Positions 59,597 to 64,000 of a DNA stretch of 64,000 bases are shown here, piece after piece. This DNA is from Halostagnicola sp. A-GB9-2 (GTDB taxonomy: Archaea > Halobacteriota > Halobacteria > Halobacteriales > Natrialbaceae). The position numbers were made by a program, and so were the translations under genes. Every line of letters begins with the position of its first letter. Position 1 is the first letter of the stretch. Under the pieces are notes generated by a model. The model had not been told where the DNA came from and made no database searches. It worked only from the letters and a program-made list of their open reading frames with translations. Location: contig NZ_JASJOC010000010.1 in the NCBI RefSeq assembly GCF_030068615.1, positions 1-64,000 on the forward strand, read 5' to 3'.

Positions 59597-60805
59597 TTAC
59601 TCAATACCCAGAAGCGTCGAGAATAGTCGGTAGAGTCCAAAGCCGATCACAATAGAGCTCGTGAGCGTGAGCACCCAGAAGGTGATTGTTACGGCGATTT
59701 TCCGCCGGGAGACGCCCGCAGTGCCCGCAGCTAAGCCGCCACCGATCACACCCGAAATGATGATGTTGTTGAACGAAATTGGAATGCCGAGTGCGATTGC
59801 CGTTTGGGCGATGACAAACCCGGGAACGAGCGCCGCGATCGAGCGGCGCACGCCTAACTGTGCGTACTCTCGAGAGGTCGCCTGTAACAGCCGCGGAGCG
59901 CCCATCCATGCCCCGATAAGGATACCCGTCGCGCCAATGGCTAACAACGCGGTTCCGGGTAGCCCGAGTTCGATGCCGTACAGTTCCTCCAGCGGTCCGG
60001 TTGCGAGTCCGACCTGGCTGCCGCCACTACTAAACGCAACAATTCCACCGAGACCGAGGAGGAACGTCCGGATTCCTTGCTCGGCCGACACGTGTACTTT
60101 TCGCCGAATGTATTGAAAGGCGATTCCGGCGAATCCGATGGTGATGGCAATAACTGACAAGTCGATTCCGAGAAGGGTTGGGCTTCCCAGCGTGTGTGAG
60201 ACAAGTTCTGCGACTGACCCCTGCGGACGCTCGGGATTGGGGATCACTCCGAGTCGAATGTGGGCAAGGATTCCCGCGACGATGGCTGCTAACAGGGGGA
60301 CGCTGACGGTTTCAGGGATATCATCTCTGCGAAGGAGCGTCGCTGTAAGAAAGGCCATCCCACCCGACGTCGGCGGGACAAGCAGCCAGAACGTCCCGAG
60401 TCGCTGATAGGTATCGAATGCTGGGTCTCCACCGAGAGAAAGGCCAACGCCGACCATCGCGCCAGTCGTCGCAAACGCCGCTGGAACCGGGTAGCCTGTG
60501 TAGACGCCGAACGCCATGAACGATGCGGCGACCAGTAATCCTGTTGTTGCAGCGAGCGGCGTGATCGTCGTCTCGAGAATCAGGTTTTCGCCGACTGTTT
60601 CAGAAATACTCCCCCCTTGGGTGAGCGCACCTGCTGCGGCGAGGATCCCAATTAGGAAGGCGGCCTGCATCGTCGAGATAGCATTGGCACCGATCGCTGG
60701 TGCGAACGGGGGTGAGTTACTGTTCGCCCCGAGTGACCACGCCATAAACAGACAAGCCACCGTTGCAAGCCCGACGAGGCCCCAGAACGTCAGCGTCACG
60801 GACAT
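59597..60805 (-). CDS. PiT-family inorganic phosphate transporter
   Basis: Na+- or H+-coupled phosphate permease, 402 aa with ten to twelve membrane helices. PiT repeats have GAN-type signatures: AWSLGANSNSPPFAPAIGANAISTMQAAFLIG in the first half and FVIAQTAIALGIPISFNNIIISGVIGGGLAAG in the second. In the first repeat ANDVAN-like residues are changed to ANSNSP, as in haloarchaeal forms. The ATG at 60805 is chosen; a TTG two codons earlier also leads the frame. Confidence 0.9.
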   Translation of the reverse strand: MSVTLTFWGLVGLATVACLFMAWSLGANSNSPPFAPAIGANAISTMQAAFLIGILAAAGALTQGGSISETVGENLILETTITPLAATTGLLVAASFMAFGVYTGYPVPAAFATTGAMVGVGLSLGGDPAFDTYQRLGTFWLLVPPTSGGMAFLTATLLRRDDIPETVSVPLLAAIVAGILAHIRLGVIPNPERPQGSVAELVSHTLGSPTLLGIDLSVIAITIGFAGIAFQYIRRKVHVSAEQGIRTFLLGLGGIVAFSSGGSQVGLATGPLEELYGIELGLPGTALLAIGATGILIGAWMGAPRLLQATSREYAQLGVRRSIAALVPGFVIAQTAIALGIPISFNNIIISGVIGGGLAAGTAGVSRRKIAVTITFWVLTLTSSIVIGFGLYRLFSTLLGIE

Positions 60806-61475
60806 TTCCAAAGCTGTGTGAGTCGTTCGACCCGCGACTTACCAACGACACCAGTTGAACGTACAAGAAGTATTGTCTTGCCTGTTCGCGGGATGATCGC
60901 CTGTGTGATTGTCCCGACGAGTTGTCGCTGATCTGCGTTCTGTCGTCTTCCTCTGAAGAGGAGCATATCGTGGTCCGAGGTGAGGTACCTCCAGTCTTAT
61001 TTCGATTGTCTGTCCGTTATTGACAAATTACCGGTCATACATTTTCCAGCCGTTCTACAAACGCTTAGATCCTGGGTTGTCATGAGTATGTGCGCCGAGC
61101 AAAATCAATTTGGCCCTTGCCACTCAAGCAGTGATTGTTCGACAGGTCACTATGGTGTTCGAATATAGTTGTTCAGCCGCTTCTGACCGTTTCGAGCGCC
61201 GCAGGTGTCGGTAAGGACGAATTTTTGTTGGATGGAACGAGTCGTGAACCGACCGAGCGGTCGCCGCGCGACGGCAGACCGGTACGATCCACTGTGCAGA
61301 GCTGGCCTGTCTCGAGAGTGAACGTTGTGGTTGTGCGTTGTCGACTCTCGTGCCCGACTGACTGTCGTGTCCCACGACAGGTGCGCTAGGACTTTATCTA
61401 AATTGACAGCGTACAAACACTGGTATGACGCTTAGGACTACAGTGTCGACTCGTTTCTCAGGAGGTCGATCGTAA
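60806..61475. other. 670-bp intergenic region with one hairpin
   Basis: No gene that I can support on either strand. An eight-bp perfect hairpin, CTGTCGTG-TCC-CACGACAG, is at 61362-61380. The last 100 bases upstream of the next gene contain TTTATCTAAATT near 61393, a TATA-like stretch. The remainder may hold decayed sequence. Confidence 0.4.
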
Positions 61476-62465
61476 ATGTGTACCCGGCTCGTGTATCTCG
61501 GCCCGGAAGGCCGGACGCTCACGGCCCGTTCCATGGACTGGAAGGTAGATATCGGGACCAATATCTGGGCGCTCCCTCGCGGTATCGATCGCAACGGTCA
61601 GGTCGGTCCGGCTTCGATCGAGTGGACGGCCGAGTACGGAAGCGTCGTCGCCACCGCCTACGACATCGCGACCACCGACGGCATGAACGAATCCGGTCTG
61701 GTGGCCAACCTGCTGTGGCTCCCCGAGTCGGAGTATCCGGACTGGGACGGCGACGAACCTGCCGTCTCGATCTCGCTGTGGGCGCAGTACATGCTCGATA
61801 ATTTTGCCACGGTATCCGAGGCCGTCGAGGCAGTTCGCGACGAAAACTTCGTGGTCGTCTCCCAGAACGTCCCGGGAGAGGATCGGCTGGCGGCGCTTCA
61901 CCTCTCCCTCTCGGATGCGACGGGAGACAGCGCGATCATGGAGTACGTCGACGGCGAGTTGGTCATCCATCATGACCGCGACTACCAGATCATGACGAAC
62001 TCGCCGACGTACGACAAGCAGCGTGCGCTGGCCGAGTACTGGGAGCAGATCGGCGGCACGGTCATGCTTCCGGGAACGAACCGCCCGGCCGACCGATTCG
62101 TTCGGGCGCGCTTCTACACGGACGCGATCCCCAAAGTCGAGGACCGCCGCGATGCGACCGCTAACGTGTTCAGCGTGATCCGGAACGTCTCGGTGCCCCA
62201 CGGCATTACCACGCCGGACGAGCCACACATTTCGTCGACGCGCTGGCGGACGGTCGCGGACCACAAGGACGGCGTCTACTACTTCGAGTCGGCGCTTGCC
62301 CCCAACGTATTCTGGGTCGAACTCGACAACGTCGACTTCTCAGCCGGTTCCGACGTCCGGACTCTCCAGTTGGGACCGGACCAGTCCGAGGTTTTCTCGA
62401 GCGACGCGTCCGATCAACTCTCTGACGCCGAGCCCTTTTCGTTTCTCGGGTTGCAGGCCGCGTAG
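61476..62465 (+). CDS. linear amide C-N hydrolase, choloylglycine hydrolase family
   Basis: Ntn-type hydrolase, 329 aa. The start ATG is followed at once by Cys2 (MCTRLVYLG), the nucleophile after removal of Met. RSMDWK near residue 18 supplies the Arg/Asp pair; TNSPTYDKQ near residue 170 and SSTRWRTVADHKDGVYYFES near the end hold other active-site positions. Bacterial relatives cleave bile salts, penicillin V or N-acyl homoserine lactones. The substrate here is unknown. It converges with the glycoside hydrolase gene. Confidence 0.88.
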   Translation: MCTRLVYLGPEGRTLTARSMDWKVDIGTNIWALPRGIDRNGQVGPASIEWTAEYGSVVATAYDIATTDGMNESGLVANLLWLPESEYPDWDGDEPAVSISLWAQYMLDNFATVSEAVEAVRDENFVVVSQNVPGEDRLAALHLSLSDATGDSAIMEYVDGELVIHHDRDYQIMTNSPTYDKQRALAEYWEQIGGTVMLPGTNRPADRFVRARFYTDAIPKVEDRRDATANVFSVIRNVSVPHGITTPDEPHISSTRWRTVADHKDGVYYFESALAPNVFWVELDNVDFSAGSDVRTLQLGPDQSEVFSSDASDQLSDAEPFSFLGLQAA

Positions 62466-62530
62466 CACCGCGTCCACAATCGATTATTTCGATCGCGGCA
62501 GTTCCTCGACTCTCGACCCACCGATGGGAC

Positions 62531-64000
62531 TCACTCGTGTTCGACCCACGCACCGGCGTCGTCGCCGTAGGTGCGTTCTTCGTCCTGTCCGGAGTTGAGC
62601 ACGCTGTCGAGGACGCCGGTCGAGAGCGCGCTTTCGGGATCGAACGCGTCGGAGGTGAGGTAGGATTCGAGGCTGTGGCGGAACTGTCGGACCGAAGGAT
62701 CGTCCCCGGAGAGGTCCAGCGTACAGACGGCGAGCTTTCCGTCGCCCACCGCGGTTTCGAAGTAGACGCCGAGCTTGTGGTTTCGGTAGATCGTATCGAT
62801 TATCTGGACGAGCGGTTCGAACTCGGCGGGTGCGTCGTCGAGAACGATCGGGCGCGAACGCCGCAGCAGGGACCACCACTGCCAGTCGGTGTACTCCTCG
62901 GTGGGGAAGGCGTCGAACAGCGGGTGATCCGCATCCGTCGTCATTCCGAGGGTACCCGGCTTCCCGTTTCGCTTGAAAACCTCATAGTTCCAGAAGTCCG
63001 GCTGGAACGACCCTTCGAGAGCGTATCGAAGCGCGCTCGGCTCCGGAAGCAAGAGGATCGTCTCGCCGTCCGTCAGTCGCTCTCGCGTCTCCTCGTCGAA
63101 CCGACGGGAAACGCCAAACTCGTCCGCCTCGCTGGCAGACTCGAGCTCTTCGGGGTAGACCCAGATTGGATAGGACGTTCGCAGATCGACGGCAGAGCCA
63201 TCCTCGACATCCCTGCCGGCAACCTCGAGGGTTACCTCGAGTCGAGCGGGTGCGGAGACGTCGTCTAACGGGGCGTCGATCGTTCCGAGTGTTACCAGAT
63301 CTCCCTGTGGGATCTCAGCGTGGCTCGAGTCCCCTGTCGCGAGTTCCGACCCGTCAGAACCGGCTATCGACCAGGCCGTGGTCGCGTCCGCTATCGTCCC
63401 GGGCCCGTAGTTGGCGAGCGCCGCTTCGGCAGTGAAGTCGTCGCCGGTCGTGAAGGTGTACCGGTCGAACGAGAGGAGCGGAACGCGCGCGTCACAAAAG
63501 CGTCGCCATTCGTGGGGCTCGATCAGTCCTTTCGACTCCATGAACGAGTCGAGAATTCCGACCATGGCGGTGCCCTGACCCGGAAAGTCGTCGAGGCCGA
63601 GAAGCTGAAAGCCGCCGAAACCGGCCGTCCGGAACGCGGCCTCGATATCTTCGCGGTAGCAGGTAATCGAGAGTTCTCCGGAAGCGTTCTGGAAGTTCTT
63701 GTCCGAGCCTTCCATGTAGCGATCGGCGAGCGAGCGTTCGAACCGCTCGAGGCTACGGGCCTGGAGTACCCCGCGATACTTGCGCGCCTCGTCGTAGTTC
63801 GGATGGATCTGGTACTGGCCGATTTCGTGACCGACGACGGGGAGGTCGTAGGGCTCGAGTTTCTTCTCGTAGTCGACAGTCGTCGACGGCGGGGAGTCGT
63901 TGATGTGTCCGGTTCCGCGGATGGGTGTTCGGTCGACATCCCAGTGGCTTGCTTCGGGATCCTCGGGAACGTTGGCGGTGATAAAGAAGTCGTCGGCCGC
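62531..64000 (-). CDS. GH2-like glycoside hydrolase (partial, runs off the right edge)
   Basis: The frame is open from the TGA at 62531 to the end of the window, giving 489 residues without a start; the Met at 63715 is internal. Reading from the edge, the TIM-barrel end shows PVVGHEIGQYQIHPNYDEARKYRG, a Glu-containing motif typical of glycoside hydrolase family 2 and related barrels, then ERSLADRYMEGSDK and FGGFQLLGLDDFPGQG. The later part is a beta-rich C-terminal domain (FTTGDDFTAEAALANYG). A beta-galactosidase, mannosidase or glucuronidase activity is possible. The N-terminus lies beyond the edge, so a signal peptide cannot be judged. Confidence 0.82.
   Translation of the reverse strand, partial: AADDFFITANVPEDPEASHWDVDRTPIRGTGHINDSPPSTTVDYEKKLEPYDLPVVGHEIGQYQIHPNYDEARKYRGVLQARSLERFERSLADRYMEGSDKNFQNASGELSITCYREDIEAAFRTAGFGGFQLLGLDDFPGQGTAMVGILDSFMESKGLIEPHEWRRFCDARVPLLSFDRYTFTTGDDFTAEAALANYGPGTIADATTAWSIAGSDGSELATGDSSHAEIPQGDLVTLGTIDAPLDDVSAPARLEVTLEVAGRDVEDGSAVDLRTSYPIWVYPEELESASEADEFGVSRRFDEETRERLTDGETILLLPEPSALRYALEGSFQPDFWNYEVFKRNGKPGTLGMTTDADHPLFDAFPTEEYTDWQWWSLLRRSRPIVLDDAPAEFEPLVQIIDTIYRNHKLGVYFETAVGDGKLAVCTLDLSGDDPSVRQFRHSLESYLTSDAFDPESALSTGVLDSVLNSGQDEERTYGDDAGAWVEHE

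Overview
The window looks like chromosomal DNA of an extremely halophilic archaeon (class Halobacteria). A Natrialbales-type genus is my guess, not something proven here. The evidence is GC-rich genes coding for strongly acidic proteins, secreted proteins carrying twin-arginine signals followed by a lipobox Cys, genes that start about 25-30 nt downstream of TATA-like boxes (leaderless mRNA), and haloarchaeal families such as HalOD1, FilR1/DUF1724 regulators, an archaea-specific SMC-related protein with an RdfA-like neighbour, Usp-MrpE fusions and IclR-linked sugar genes. I see no rRNA, tRNA, CRISPR array or complete insertion sequence.

Layout. 1-1.2 kb: E1-alpha subunit of a 2-oxoacid dehydrogenase. 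1.4-7.8 kb: a probable catabolic cluster with an ABC importer of the sulfonate/nitrate/taurine type, a malate/lactate-dehydrogenase-like enzyme, a metal amidohydrolase and a Rieske ferredoxin. 7.8-16.4 kb: stress and housekeeping genes (UspA, thioesterase, msrA, arfC, pyrD) mixed with regulators, including an orphan CARF-domain regulator divergent from an ArsR-like gene. 17.3-25.7 kb: a tight nine-gene Mrp/Mnh-type Na+/H+ antiporter operon. 25.8-26.9 kb: a tyrosine-recombinase-like gene that has lost catalytic histidines. 27.5-34.1 kb: IclR regulator, D-galactonate dehydratase and a complete CUT1 sugar importer. 34-40 kb: regulators, then the SMC-related/RdfA pair. 40.2-44.3 kb: acyl-CoA dehydrogenase, methylmalonyl-CoA mutase large subunit and a zinc-binding dehydrogenase. 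44.5-64 kb: a ParA-like protein with a broken P-loop, UspA proteins, MATE exporter, MazG-like protein, HalOD1, uridine kinase, an interrupted HTH gene, an FAD oxidoreductase, NAD synthetase, PiT phosphate transporter, a choloylglycine-hydrolase-family protein and the C-terminal part of a GH2-like glycoside hydrolase that runs off the right edge.

Between the genes there is more structure than usual. Three copies of a ~78-bp palindromic element (4893, 6044, 9731) sit at or within five bases of stop codons; in one copy the element itself supplies the stop codon. Two further terminal-inverted-repeat elements of other sequence (45852-45933 and 47743-47876) lie at gene ends too. Three short tandem duplications (11110, 15217, 29573) occur, two of them spanning a stop codon. 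A 17-bp palindrome GTTCTC-N5-GAGAAC occurs on both sides of the iclR-type gene and is a candidate operator.

How the genes work together. The Mrp operon handles sodium/pH homeostasis. The IclR-dgoD-ABC block is a self-contained uptake and catabolism unit for a galactonate-related sugar. The acyl-CoA dehydrogenase/mutase/dehydrogenase block belongs to acyl-CoA and propionate metabolism. Five separate UspA proteins and a Usp-like domain on MrpE give the region a stress-response flavour. The elements most worth pursuing are the stop-codon palindromes, the orphan CARF regulator with its repeat-rich promoter, the ATPases and recombinase with altered catalytic residues, and the HTH gene broken by an in-frame TAG.
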